Source of the DNA: an uncultured Eubacterium sp. | GTDB taxonomy: Bacteria > Bacillota > Clostridia > Lachnospirales > Lachnospiraceae | NCBI RefSeq assembly: GCF_937958975.1 | Contig: NZ_CALGRE010000028.1 | Location: 1 to 6,327 of the forward strand | Direction: 5' to 3' | DNA: 6,327 nt | Part shown: positions 1 through 6,257 of the stretch, piece after piece | Numbering within the stretch: position 1 is the stretch's first letter | How the letters are laid out: every line of letters begins with the position of its first letter | Position numbers and translations under genes: made by a program | Notes under the pieces: generated by a model | Seen by the model: only the letters and a program-made list of their open reading frames with translations | Databases searched by the model: none | Told to the model about the DNA's origin: nothing

Positions 1-51
1 GTCTTTCTCGTCATCCATTCCCACATTTACCAACTCTGCTGTATATTTATG
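1..51. other. Left-end sequence of unknown origin after the S12 break
   Basis: Immediately after the last S12-like codon, the minus strand stops resembling rpsL in all three frames. The S12 frame reaches TAA at 47-49. The frame shifted by one base stays open to the contig edge and reads HKYTAELVNVGMDDEKD, which I do not recognise. The stretch is too short to assign. It could be the start of an unrelated gene joined by a rearrangement, or a chimeric assembly end. No sequencing adapter is visible here. Confidence 0.4.
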
Positions 52-190
52 AAACACCACGCTTCTGTGGAGAAGCTGTATCGTTCATTTTCTTGTTCAA
101 AGAGTTATAACTCTTTAACAAAGCAGGAGCAGTAGACTTCTTAACTGCTGTCTGACGTCCTTTTCTTACTAACTGGTTAAATGTAGGCAT
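47..190 (-). CDS. rpsL: 30S ribosomal protein S12, N-terminal fragment (broken)
   Basis: S12 sits at the decoding centre of the 30S subunit and helps set translational accuracy. The start MPTFNQLVRKGRQ, followed by KKSTAPAL and SPQKRGV, is the recognisable N-terminal extension and first part of bacterial S12. After residue 46 the frame reads Ser and then stop, whereas S12 should continue with Cys-Thr and the conserved PKKPNSA loop to a total of roughly 125-140 residues. No other frame restores the S12 sequence, so one frameshift does not explain it. The start is fixed by a strong AGGAGGTGA ribosome binding site and by family conservation. S12 is essential and this fragment lacks the decoding-centre loops. 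Either the contig is chimeric here or this is a non-functional partial copy; I favour an assembly artefact. The usual downstream partners rpsG and fusA are not in the window. Confidence 0.85.
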   Translation of the reverse strand: MPTFNQLVRKGRQTAVKKSTAPALLKSYNSLNKKMNDTASPQKRGVS

Positions 191-197
191 CCCTGTT

Positions 198-206
198 TCA
201 CCTCCT
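198..206 (-). promoter_or_regulatory. Ribosome binding site of rpsL
   Basis: The minus strand reads AGGAGGTGA, a full-length match to the anti-Shine-Dalgarno end of 16S rRNA, with 7 bases before the ATG at 190. Such a strong site suits a highly expressed ribosomal protein gene. It also shows that the 5' end of rpsL is intact although the gene body is broken. Confidence 0.85.
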
Positions 207-217
207 GTTATTAGAAT

Positions 218-240
218 TATGTGTTAATTTGTTACACATA
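218..240. repeat. Inverted repeat in the rpsL leader
   Basis: The arms TATGTGT (218-224) and ACACATA (234-240) are perfectly complementary over 7 bases with a 9-base spacer. The repeat lies between the upstream hairpin and the rpsL ribosome binding site. It could be a short AU-rich stem in the leader RNA or an operator. The sequence alone does not decide, and in AT-rich DNA part of the match may be chance. Confidence 0.45.
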
Positions 241-278
241 CATGCAAAAGGGCACACTACTCCCTTTAAGCATGCCCT
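241..278 (-). promoter_or_regulatory. Two mutually exclusive hairpins: rpsL leader structure or kinase terminator
   Basis: Two overlapping stems can form in the minus-strand RNA. Hairpin A pairs 270-274 with 241-245 (5 bp) and 262-267 with 247-252 (6 bp), separated by a small internal loop and closed by a 9-base loop. Hairpin B pairs 270-278 with 249-257 (9 bp including two G-U pairs) and is followed by a short U-tract at 246-248, so it resembles a weak intrinsic terminator. They share strands and cannot coexist. B could terminate the upstream kinase transcript. Because a promoter lies just upstream, the same region is also the start of the rpsL leader. The U-tract is too short for a confident terminator call. 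Confidence 0.5.
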
Positions 279-281
279 ACT

Positions 282-310
282 ATTATATTCTGTTAAATTT
301 TAAAAGTCAA
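282..310 (-). promoter_or_regulatory. Sigma-A type promoter for rpsL
   Basis: The minus strand has TTGACT at 305-310 and TATAAT at 282-287, separated by exactly 17 bases. That is 5 of 6 and 6 of 6 consensus positions at optimal spacing. The -35 box lies inside the last codons of the upstream kinase gene, so the two transcription units are packed together. The predicted start is near 275-277, giving a leader of about 85 bases. The strength fits a ribosomal protein gene. Confidence 0.8.
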
Positions 311-2333
311 CCCTTTTCAATCGTAACTGTACTTTAAATAAATCTCCATCTAAAATAATCTGAAGACTTCCCTCCTGGCGCTCCATAATGCTTTTTGCAA
401 TTGACAATCCAAGACCACTTCCCTCCGTAGTTCTTGAAACTTCACCTCTCACAAAACGCTCCATCAATTCATCGCCACTAAAATTTAGCTTACCTTCTGA
501 AATATTCTTCAAAGACACAACAGCCATGCTTCCTTTTATTTCTATATCAATATAAACTCTTGTGTTTGATAATGCATATTTGCAAATATTACTGTACAGA
601 TTATCAAGAGCTCTCCATGTCTTTCGACCGTCTGCATTAACATATATAGCTTCTTTTTCAAAATTTTTCACGATTTCTAAACTCTTATCGGCAAACCGCT
701 CCTCATATTCAGCGAGACTCTGATTCACCAGCTGTACAATATCTATTTTTTCACATTGCAGTTCAATTACACCGGAATTTAATTTCGATGCCTCCACCAA
801 ATCTTCTGTCAACGTCTTCAGCCTTTGTGATTTTCTATCCAATATATCCAGATATGTCTTCGCCTTCGGGCTATCCAGTCCATCAGTTTTCAGCAAATCA
901 ATATAATTAATAATTGAAGTAAGAGGTGTCTTCAAGTCATGTGAAACATTTGTTATCAGTTCCGTTTTCATTCTTTCATTCTTAAGACTTGAGGCAACTG
1001 CCACCTCCAATCCGTCTCCAATATGATTAATATCTTGTGCCATCTTCTTATTGGAAACAAACTTTAATTTCTCATTTATTTTATAAGAAACCTGTCCTCC
1101 TGCAATTTTCTCAGCCCCCTCAATTAAAATCTCTTTTTCTTTAAAATAAACCCATAATAATACACATCCTGCAACAATTGGTGAAACAAAAACGAACAAT
1201 ACTATTATTTCACCGTTCAATACACTTACAAAAGCCACATCCGTAAAAAATATTACCGCAGCAATACATCCCCAGAGAATCGTTTTTCCTGTAATTTTTA
1301 AATTTCCATATATATTCACAGCAATATGTTTTATCCCCCTAAATATCGCCGCCATTAAAGTTGTCCTACACAAGCATTTGCATTTGATTCTTCTTGCAGC
1401 ACTTTCACAAAGCTGTGTCAGACTTTCCACGAATATTAAAGCAAATATCACTCCTATGACAAGGACAACCTCTTCAGAATATAAATCCTCCAAAACCTTA
1501 ATAGCGAAAATTGCTGCAATGCAAAAAATAGCCAACGCCAGGTCAATCCAAAGTTTATCTATCGGAAAAGTATGCGCTTTATCCCCTTTTTCCTTATGAC
1601 CTGCAATAATCAAAAGCCAAACAAACAAAATCAATGAAACAACAACTAGGATTAAGGTAAGAATTGCCCACTTCAATGCCAGGTTAGCATCCTTTTGTAC
1701 CTCCTCAGACGTAACCCCCTTCTCCTCAACATAATATTTCATTCGTCCGAGATGTGTATCATCCGATAAATTCTTCCTTACCTTTACCTCAATCTGAATA
1801 TTATTTTTTTCAAAAAACTTTTTCATATCTTCCAGGTCAAATCCCCATGTAGAACCTCTATCGTCTACATAAACAAATTCCCCGCCCCATTCAAATTCAG
1901 AATCAAATCTATCCATATTAAGCAGTTTTTCGTTTATTTCTTCTTTAAAATAGAAACCATTCTTATCAAAGGCCGCCCTATTTTCATAGAACTTATTTTC
2001 CTCTCCCCCCTCATTCTTTCTGGTGATTTTTCCATCTGTCACACTCCAACAGAACCCCTCGTCCAGCCATTCTTTTTCAGGTAAAACTACGTCTTTAAAT
2101 TTGTGGTTTTTACCTTCACCAAAAACATTTCTATAATTCATTTGTGCGTATACTTCAAAAATAACTGTTTTTAAATTATTGATATATGTATTTTCATATT
2201 CCTTTTGAGCATCCGATACAGTCATTCCCGTATATATTCCCGACCAAATATTGTGAGCAACAGTAAGACTCAGCACACTTGAAAATGTTAAAACCAAAAT
2301 AATACAATGTAACACGACTCTTTTTCTTGTCAT
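300..2333 (-). CDS. Multi-pass sensor histidine kinase of a two-component system
   Basis: This 677-residue kinase should autophosphorylate on His and pass phosphate to the regulator encoded just upstream. The sequence suggests a membrane segment at 7-27, an unrecognised extracytoplasmic sensor domain at about 28-218, membrane segments near 219-244, 263-281, 287-305, 350-372 and 376-396, and a HAMP-like linker around 400-455. The HisKA site is NVSHDLKTP with His465. The ATP-binding domain has an N-box with Asn578 and Asn582 and a G2 box EGSGLGLS at 637-644. The usual G1 motif DxGxG is replaced by KNISEG near 609-614, a divergence I associate with VanS-like kinases of Clostridia. The predicted cytoplasmic loop before the fifth membrane segment has an unusual CxCxC cluster at 318-322. 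The start follows AGGAGG overlapping the stop of the regulator gene, 8 bases before the ATG, which suggests translational coupling. The ligand is unknown. Confidence 0.93.
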   Translation of the reverse strand: MTRKRVVLHCIILVLTFSSVLSLTVAHNIWSGIYTGMTVSDAQKEYENTYINNLKTVIFEVYAQMNYRNVFGEGKNHKFKDVVLPEKEWLDEGFCWSVTDGKITRKNEGGEENKFYENRAAFDKNGFYFKEEINEKLLNMDRFDSEFEWGGEFVYVDDRGSTWGFDLEDMKKFFEKNNIQIEVKVRKNLSDDTHLGRMKYYVEEKGVTSEEVQKDANLALKWAILTLILVVVSLILFVWLLIIAGHKEKGDKAHTFPIDKLWIDLALAIFCIAAIFAIKVLEDLYSEEVVLVIGVIFALIFVESLTQLCESAARRIKCKCLCRTTLMAAIFRGIKHIAVNIYGNLKITGKTILWGCIAAVIFFTDVAFVSVLNGEIIVLFVFVSPIVAGCVLLWVYFKEKEILIEGAEKIAGGQVSYKINEKLKFVSNKKMAQDINHIGDGLEVAVASSLKNERMKTELITNVSHDLKTPLTSIINYIDLLKTDGLDSPKAKTYLDILDRKSQRLKTLTEDLVEASKLNSGVIELQCEKIDIVQLVNQSLAEYEERFADKSLEIVKNFEKEAIYVNADGRKTWRALDNLYSNICKYALSNTRVYIDIEIKGSMAVVSLKNISEGKLNFSGDELMERFVRGEVSRTTEGSGLGLSIAKSIMERQEGSLQIILDGDLFKVQLRLKRVDF

Positions 2334-2341
2334 ATCCCTCT

Positions 2342-2347
2342 CCTCCT
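2342..2347 (-). promoter_or_regulatory. Ribosome binding site of the kinase, overlapping the regulator stop codon
   Basis: AGGAGG on the minus strand begins within the TAG stop of the response regulator gene (2346-2348) and lies 8 bases before the kinase ATG at 2333. Termination at the first gene therefore places ribosomes on the start site of the second, an arrangement that favours balanced synthesis of the two partners. Confidence 0.85.
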
Positions 2348-3053
2348 ATATAGAAACCCGTTCATTTTTCTCGATTTTATACCCCAGTCCCCACACAACT
2401 TTTAAATATCTTGGTTCCTTCGGGTTAATTTCGATTTTTTCGCGGATATGGCGGATATGTACAGCTACTGTATTATCAGCAGCAATCGCTTCCTCATTCC
2501 AGACACTCTCATAAATCTGCTCAATTGTAAATACTCTGCCGGGAGATTTTATCAATAATAAAAGGATATTGTATTCATACGGTGTTAGTTTTACCGGCTC
2601 ACCGTCCACAGTTACTTCCTTATTCTCATCATTCACCTGTAAACCACCGACAACATACACATTATTTCGAGTCTCTGCAATTGCCCCTAATTTTGTATAA
2701 CGCCTGATTTGGGATTTCACTCTCGCAATCAATTCCAGAGGATTAAATGGTTTCGTCACATAGTCGTCTGCACCGATATCAAGTCCTATCACTTTGTCTG
2801 AATCTTCTGACTTTGCCGACAAAATGATAATAGGAATACCGCTCTTTTGCCGTATTTGTATTGTTGCCCTGATACCATCCAGCCTCGGCATCATAATATC
2901 GAGCAATAAAAGATGCACTTCCTCAGTCTCGAGCTTTTCAAGCGCCTCCAGCCCATCATATGCTTTTATAACATTATATCCCTCTTTTGTCAGATAAATT
3001 TCAATTGCCTCGACAATTTCCTTATCGTCGTCACAAACCAGTATATTGTACAT
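2346..3053 (-). CDS. OmpR/PhoB-family response regulator
   Basis: This is a 235-residue DNA-binding regulator and the cognate partner of the kinase that follows it. The receiver domain (about 1-115) begins MYNILVCDDD and carries the acidic pair Asp8 and Asp9, the phosphoacceptor Asp52 in LLLLDIMMPRLDG, Ser79, and Lys101 in VTKPF. The winged-helix effector domain (about 135-229) contains LTPYEYNILLLL, a recognition helix around NTVAVHIRHIREK, and the terminal WGLGYKIE hairpin. It resembles VanR-type regulators, but nothing nearby points to vancomycin resistance genes. I start at the ATG at 3053 rather than the in-frame ATG at 3065. GGAGG lies 5 bases before the former and inside the first codons of the latter, and upstream of the latter there is only an A-run. 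Direct repeats upstream suggest it regulates its own operon. Confidence 0.95.
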   Translation of the reverse strand: MYNILVCDDDKEIVEAIEIYLTKEGYNVIKAYDGLEALEKLETEEVHLLLLDIMMPRLDGIRATIQIRQKSGIPIIILSAKSEDSDKVIGLDIGADDYVTKPFNPLELIARVKSQIRRYTKLGAIAETRNNVYVVGGLQVNDENKEVTVDGEPVKLTPYEYNILLLLIKSPGRVFTIEQIYESVWNEEAIAADNTVAVHIRHIREKIEINPKEPRYLKVVWGLGYKIEKNERVSI

Positions 3054-3058
3054 ATCTT

Positions 3059-3063
3059 CCTCC
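3059..3063 (-). promoter_or_regulatory. Ribosome binding site that decides the regulator start
   Basis: GGAGG on the minus strand is 5 bases before the ATG at 3053. It overlaps the possible upstream ATG at 3065, which itself is preceded only by adenines. The site therefore supports the shorter protein beginning MYNIL, the usual start for this family. Confidence 0.75.
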
Positions 3064-3072
3064 ATTTTTTTT

Positions 3073-3088
3073 GTAATCTTTTGATTAC
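3073..3088 (-). other. Small leader hairpin upstream of the regulator gene
   Basis: GTAATC (3083-3088 on the minus strand) and GATTAC (3073-3078) are perfect 6-base arms around a four-adenine loop. The hairpin is followed by eight adenines and then the ribosome binding site. It lies between the likely transcription start and the start codon. It is not a terminator for the minus strand, because the following tract is A and not U. It may stabilise the message or set ribosome access; the stem is AT-rich and weak. Confidence 0.4.
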
Positions 3089-3101
3089 TTGAATATAGGA
3101 T

Positions 3102-3130
3102 ATAATAGAATTATTAATATAGGTTAAAAA
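3102..3130 (-). promoter_or_regulatory. Possible promoter of the two-component operon
   Basis: The minus strand has TATTAT at 3102-3107 as a -10 box (5 of 6 consensus bases). At 17-base spacing the -35 position holds only TTTTTA (3125-3130), a poor match. A weak -35 directly beside the direct-repeat box fits a promoter that needs an activator of the OmpR family. The region is very AT-rich, so other -10 choices such as TATTAA at 3114-3119 remain possible. Confidence 0.45.
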
Positions 3131-3131
3131 C

Positions 3132-3151
3132 AATTCTTAAGAAATTCTTAA
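3132..3151 (-). promoter_or_regulatory. Tandem direct repeats, probable response regulator box
   Basis: The 9-base unit TTAAGAATT occurs twice without mismatch, at 3143-3151 and 3132-3140, with a 2-base spacer and so a period of 11 bases. OmpR/PhoB-family regulators bind as head-to-tail dimers to direct repeats with about this period. The box lies 79 bases before the start codon of such a regulator, next to a weak -35. Positive autoregulation is the simplest inference. Binding by a different regulator cannot be excluded. Confidence 0.65.
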
Positions 3152-3174
3152 TAGGCACAAAAAACAAATCAATC

Positions 3175-4566
3175 CTAAAGCTCACAATTATTAACAGTCC
3201 TCGGAAATGGAATTACATCCCTGATATTTGCCATCCCTGTAAGATACATAATCATCCTCTCAAATCCAAGTCCAAATCCTGCATGTCTCGCTGTGCCGTA
3301 TTTTCTAAGTTCCAAATAAAAATTATAGTCAGACTCATTAAGTCTCAATTCCCTCATACGTTCTTTCAACACCTCAAGATTTTCTTCCCTCTGACTTCCT
3401 CCAATAATCTCACCAATGCCCGGAACGAGACAGTCCATGGCTGCAACCGTCTTTTTATCTTCGTTCAATTTCATATAAAATGCCTTAATTTCTTTTGGGT
3501 AATCTGTCACAAAAACGGGTCTCTTAAAAATTTCTTCTGTCAAATATCTTTCATGTTCCGTCTGAAGGTCTGACCCCCAGCTTACTTTATATTCAAAATT
3601 ATCATTATGTTTTTCTAAAAGTTCTATCGCTTCCGTATATGTTACACGCCCAAATTCTGAATTTACCACATGATTTAATCTATCCAACAACCCCTTATCC
3701 ACAAAACCGTTAAAGAAATTCATTTCTTCCGGAGCATTTTCCAACACATATTGAATAATATATTTAATCATTGCTTCCGCAAGCTCCATATCATCCTCCA
3801 GGTCTGCAAAAGCAATTTCCGGCTCAATCATCCAAAACTCTGCCGCATGTCTTGTCGTATTTGAATTTTCTGCCCGAAACGTCGGTCCGAACGTGTATAT
3901 TTTTTTGAACGCCATAGCATAAGTCTCTCCGTTGAGCTGTCCTGAAACAGTAAGATTTGCCGGCTTACCAAAAAAATCTTTAGAATAATCCACCATTTCA
4001 TCCTCTGTCTTTGGCACATTGTTTAAATCCATCGTTGTTACCCGAAACATCTCCCCTGCACCTTCGCAATCACTCCCTGTTATCAGCGGTGTATGTACAT
4101 ACACAAATCCCTGCTCCTGAAAAAATTTATGAATTGCATATGCACACAGGGAACGTACCCTGAAAACTGCCTGAAACGTATTTGTTCGAGGCCTTAAGTG
4201 CGAAATCGTTCTCAAATATTCAAAAGAGTGACGCTTTTTCTGCAACGGATAATCCGGAGTACTCTCTCCTTCTATAAAAATCTCCTCTGCCTGAATTTCA
4301 AAACTTTGCTTTGCATTTGGAGTGGCAATTAATTTTCCTCTTACAATCAAAGCAGTCCCAATATTCATTTTGGAAATTTCCGAAAAATTATCCATCATAT
4401 CATTGTAGACAACCTGCACCGGTAAAAAATATGTTCCATCATTCAGCATAATAAATCCGAAAGTCTTAGAATCCCTAATACTTCTAATCCAGCCTCCCAC
4501 CTGTACCTCTCTGTCTATATATTTTTCTGTATCTTTATATAAATCTCTAATCTCCATCAGCTCCAT
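3175..4566 (-). CDS. asnS: Asparaginyl-tRNA synthetase
   Basis: This cytoplasmic class II aminoacyl-tRNA synthetase uses ATP to attach asparagine to tRNA-Asn. At 463 residues it has the usual family length and appears complete. An N-terminal OB-fold anticodon-binding domain spans about 15-105 (VQVGGWIRSIRDSKTFGFIML). Motif 1 lies around 135-163. Motif 2 is at 226-250, with FRAENSNTTRH and the ATP-contacting Arg231. Motif 3 is GFGLGFER at 430-437 with Arg437, followed by RDVIPFPRT. The Asn form rather than the Asp form is indicated by overall similarity and by the absence of the long insertion typical of bacterial AspRS. The start follows AGGAGG at 4572-4577, 5 bases before the ATG. It has its own promoter, and I see no terminator between it and the downstream regulator gene, so some read-through is possible. 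Confidence 0.95.
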   Translation of the reverse strand: MELMEIRDLYKDTEKYIDREVQVGGWIRSIRDSKTFGFIMLNDGTYFLPVQVVYNDMMDNFSEISKMNIGTALIVRGKLIATPNAKQSFEIQAEEIFIEGESTPDYPLQKKRHSFEYLRTISHLRPRTNTFQAVFRVRSLCAYAIHKFFQEQGFVYVHTPLITGSDCEGAGEMFRVTTMDLNNVPKTEDEMVDYSKDFFGKPANLTVSGQLNGETYAMAFKKIYTFGPTFRAENSNTTRHAAEFWMIEPEIAFADLEDDMELAEAMIKYIIQYVLENAPEEMNFFNGFVDKGLLDRLNHVVNSEFGRVTYTEAIELLEKHNDNFEYKVSWGSDLQTEHERYLTEEIFKRPVFVTDYPKEIKAFYMKLNEDKKTVAAMDCLVPGIGEIIGGSQREENLEVLKERMRELRLNESDYNFYLELRKYGTARHAGFGLGFERMIMYLTGMANIRDVIPFPRTVNNCEL

Positions 4567-4591
4567 AGCATCCTCCTATTTTTACATTAAT

Positions 4592-4620
4592 AGTATATCT
4601 GCTTTTTTAATGATTATCAA
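4592..4620 (-). promoter_or_regulatory. Sigma-A type promoter for asnS
   Basis: The minus strand has TTGATA at 4615-4620 and TATACT at 4592-4597 with 17 bases between them, each matching 5 of 6 consensus positions. The -35 box lies in the last codons of the upstream gene. The predicted transcription start is near 4585, about 20 bases before the asnS ATG, leaving no room for a T-box leader of the kind common on synthetase genes in Firmicutes. Confidence 0.75.
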
Positions 4621-5458
4621 CAAACCCAACATTTACAAAAGAATCTCCACCATATGTAAATGCGTCAAATACATCTATCCCTAATTGTATCAGGGGCATT
4701 CCACTATAATAATATACATCTCTTAAAATGTTCCACTGTACTAAGTCATTCAAATTAACTCCATACTCTCCATATTGATTTTCTTTTAATTGCTCTACAT
4801 TATCAATGCCATAATATTTTGCTAAATACTGTTTTAGCTTATCTTGTGCAACATAAACCCATTCAAAATCACTGCTCTTATCATATTGACTGTTCCAATA
4901 ATCATCTAACCAGCTTACTATTCGCTCACTGTTCCATTCTGCCAGATATATTTTATAATCATCGCCATCCACATATAATTTAATATTATATTTTTGCCCT
5001 GTCTTTTTTACTCCTAGAATCAAATCGCACACATAATATGAAATATTCGTATCATAAATCGTATATAACTCTATATTTTTATACACAAAATATCCATTGG
5101 CACTTAAATCTATCCCCTCGAATTGTATTATTTTTTGAAGTTTTCCAAACCATTTTACAAATTCCTTTTGGATATTCTGCTCTATCTCCTGTTGTTTATT
5201 CTCACTGACTATAAAAGGCACCTGTACGACCTGTGCCTCTCTTTTCTTTGCCAAAATATCTCTCAATGTTTTCAGTTTCTCGACTGTAGATTTATTTACA
5301 TTTGTATTCACTTCATATACACTATCACTTTCGGGGAACTTTATCTTACTTACATCTTTTTTATCTGTCAAATCATTAATAAACGTTGGAAGAAACAACG
5401 CAAGTACAACCAAAAACATAATTCCGATGACTGCTAATATTGTTTTATATATCTTCAT
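4607..5458 (-). CDS. Membrane-anchored extracytoplasmic protein of unknown function
   Basis: I do not recognise this family. The 283-residue product has a short positive N-terminus (MKIYK), one hydrophobic segment at about 6-26, and a long soluble remainder presumably outside the membrane. There is no lipobox cysteine, so it looks like a signal anchor rather than a lipoprotein. A charged, helix-prone stretch covers about 55-110. The rest is rich in Tyr, Trp and Asp, including YYVCDLILGV and LYVDGDDYKIYLAEW, which suggest a beta-rich domain. It starts 25 bases after the stop of the upstream kinase gene and very likely shares its operon, so it may be an accessory sensor or an output of that system (inference). 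I chose the ATG at 5458 over the in-frame GTG at 5476. AGGAG at 5467-5471 lies 8 bases before the ATG and within the coding part of the longer form. Confidence 0.8.
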   Translation of the reverse strand: MKIYKTILAVIGIMFLVVLALFLPTFINDLTDKKDVSKIKFPESDSVYEVNTNVNKSTVEKLKTLRDILAKKREAQVVQVPFIVSENKQQEIEQNIQKEFVKWFGKLQKIIQFEGIDLSANGYFVYKNIELYTIYDTNISYYVCDLILGVKKTGQKYNIKLYVDGDDYKIYLAEWNSERIVSWLDDYWNSQYDKSSDFEWVYVAQDKLKQYLAKYYGIDNVEQLKENQYGEYGVNLNDLVQWNILRDVYYYSGMPLIQLGIDVFDAFTYGGDSFVNVGFVDNH

Positions 5459-5461
5459 ATT

Positions 5462-5471
5462 CTCCTCTCCT
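5462..5471 (-). promoter_or_regulatory. Ribosome binding site that decides the start of the anchored protein
   Basis: AGGAGAGGAG on the minus strand carries two overlapping Shine-Dalgarno-like cores, the first 8 bases before the ATG at 5458. The possible GTG start at 5476 would make this sequence coding. Placing the start at 5458 also puts the short positive segment MKIYK directly before the membrane anchor, as expected. Confidence 0.7.
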
Positions 5472-5483
5472 TTCACTCAAGTT

Positions 5484-6257
5484 TCAGCGTTGTTTCATAT
5501 TTTTTATGCGAACCGGCTCACATGGTATAGTGACATACACTGTAGTTCCCACTCCCGGCTTACTTCCAATTTTCCACTTTGCTTTATGAATAGACACTAT
5601 TTTCTTACATAACGCCATACCTATTCCTGCTCCGCCTTCTTTTCTGGCACGGGATTTATCAACCATATAAAAAGCCTCCGTTATTTTTCTCAGTTCTTCT
5701 TTTTCCATTCCACATCCGTTATCCTGAACGGTTATCGTATACTTGTCTTTTTCCATTGTACCGGTCAGGACAATCATACCACCTTCGCTGACCGCTTTTC
5801 TTGCATTATCGACTAAATTATTAATCAAAGAAATTAACAATTCCTCATTCCCCATAACATAACCATCGCAGGCCTGAACTCTAAAATTGATATTTTTCTT
5901 TTTCAATGCCAGTTTCTCCAATTCACTTACCGATTTTAAAAGCTTTTTCATATTTATTTTATTGAAAATTATATTTTGTTTATCTAAAGAAATTAAATCC
6001 ATCAGGGAAAAAGATAGTTTTTCCAATCGCTTTCCCTGAAAAAAGATATAATTAGAATATTCTTTTATTTCTTTCTCCTCCAGGTCCATAGACCTTAACA
6101 TATCAGAATATCCTACAATTGCTGTAAGAGGAGTTTTCAACTCGTGAGCGAAACTGGCAGTAAAATCCTCCTGTCTTCTGGCAATATCTTCTAATTCTAT
6201 AATATTTTCTTCTAATTTATCTGCCATACTATTAAAATTATCAATCAGTACGCCAAC
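5484..6257 (-). CDS. Sensor histidine kinase, C-terminal part (5' end missing)
   Basis: 257 residues of a membrane kinase are present. They cover the end of a HAMP-like linker (DNFNSMADKLEENI), a HisKA domain with the phosphorylated His in FAHELKTPLT, and a full ATP-binding domain with an N-box (NNLVDNARKA), G1 box (DNGCGM), an F-box-like FYMVDKSR and G2 box (GGAGIGMAL). All catalytic motifs are intact, unlike the degenerate G1 of the other kinase in the window. The sensor domain, membrane segments and true start lie beyond the right end. An apparent GTG start at 6272 giving MLFRS is false, because those five codons are sequencing adapter; the first genomic codon is Val at 6255-6257. The following gene for an anchored protein is 25 bases downstream and probably cotranscribed. 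The partner regulator is presumably upstream, outside the window. Confidence 0.92.
   Translation of the reverse strand, partial: VGVLIDNFNSMADKLEENIIELEDIARRQEDFTASFAHELKTPLTAIVGYSDMLRSMDLEEKEIKEYSNYIFFQGKRLEKLSFSLMDLISLDKQNIIFNKINMKKLLKSVSELEKLALKKKNINFRVQACDGYVMGNEELLISLINNLVDNARKAVSEGGMIVLTGTMEKDKYTITVQDNGCGMEKEELRKITEAFYMVDKSRARKEGGAGIGMALCKKIVSIHKAKWKIGSKPGVGTTVYVTIPCEPVRIKNMKQR

Noticed and set aside
1378..1599. Plus-strand open frame of 73 codons inside the multi-pass kinase
   Set aside because: It lies opposite a strongly supported gene, has no family resemblance and no convincing ribosome binding site. The same applies to plus-strand frames at 2794-2997, 3283-3573, 5123-5437 and 5427-5612.
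300..3053. Vancomycin resistance regulatory pair (vanRS)
   Set aside because: The proteins resemble that broad family, but no van ligase, dehydrogenase or dipeptidase gene is present, so a resistance role is unsupported.
3054..3065. Longer start for the response regulator (MEED before MYNIL)
   Set aside because: There is no ribosome binding site upstream of that ATG, and the real one overlaps these codons.
3066..3174. Intrinsic terminator after asnS
   Set aside because: A T-rich run follows the asnS stop, but no convincing GC stem precedes it. The 6-base hairpin at 3073-3088 is followed by adenines on the transcribed strand.
3828..4019. Minus-strand 63-codon frame within asnS
   Set aside because: It is an out-of-frame reading of the conserved asnS core.
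4607..5476. Anchored protein as a lipoprotein, or starting at the GTG
   Set aside because: No cysteine follows the hydrophobic segment, and the GTG start would make the Shine-Dalgarno sequence coding.
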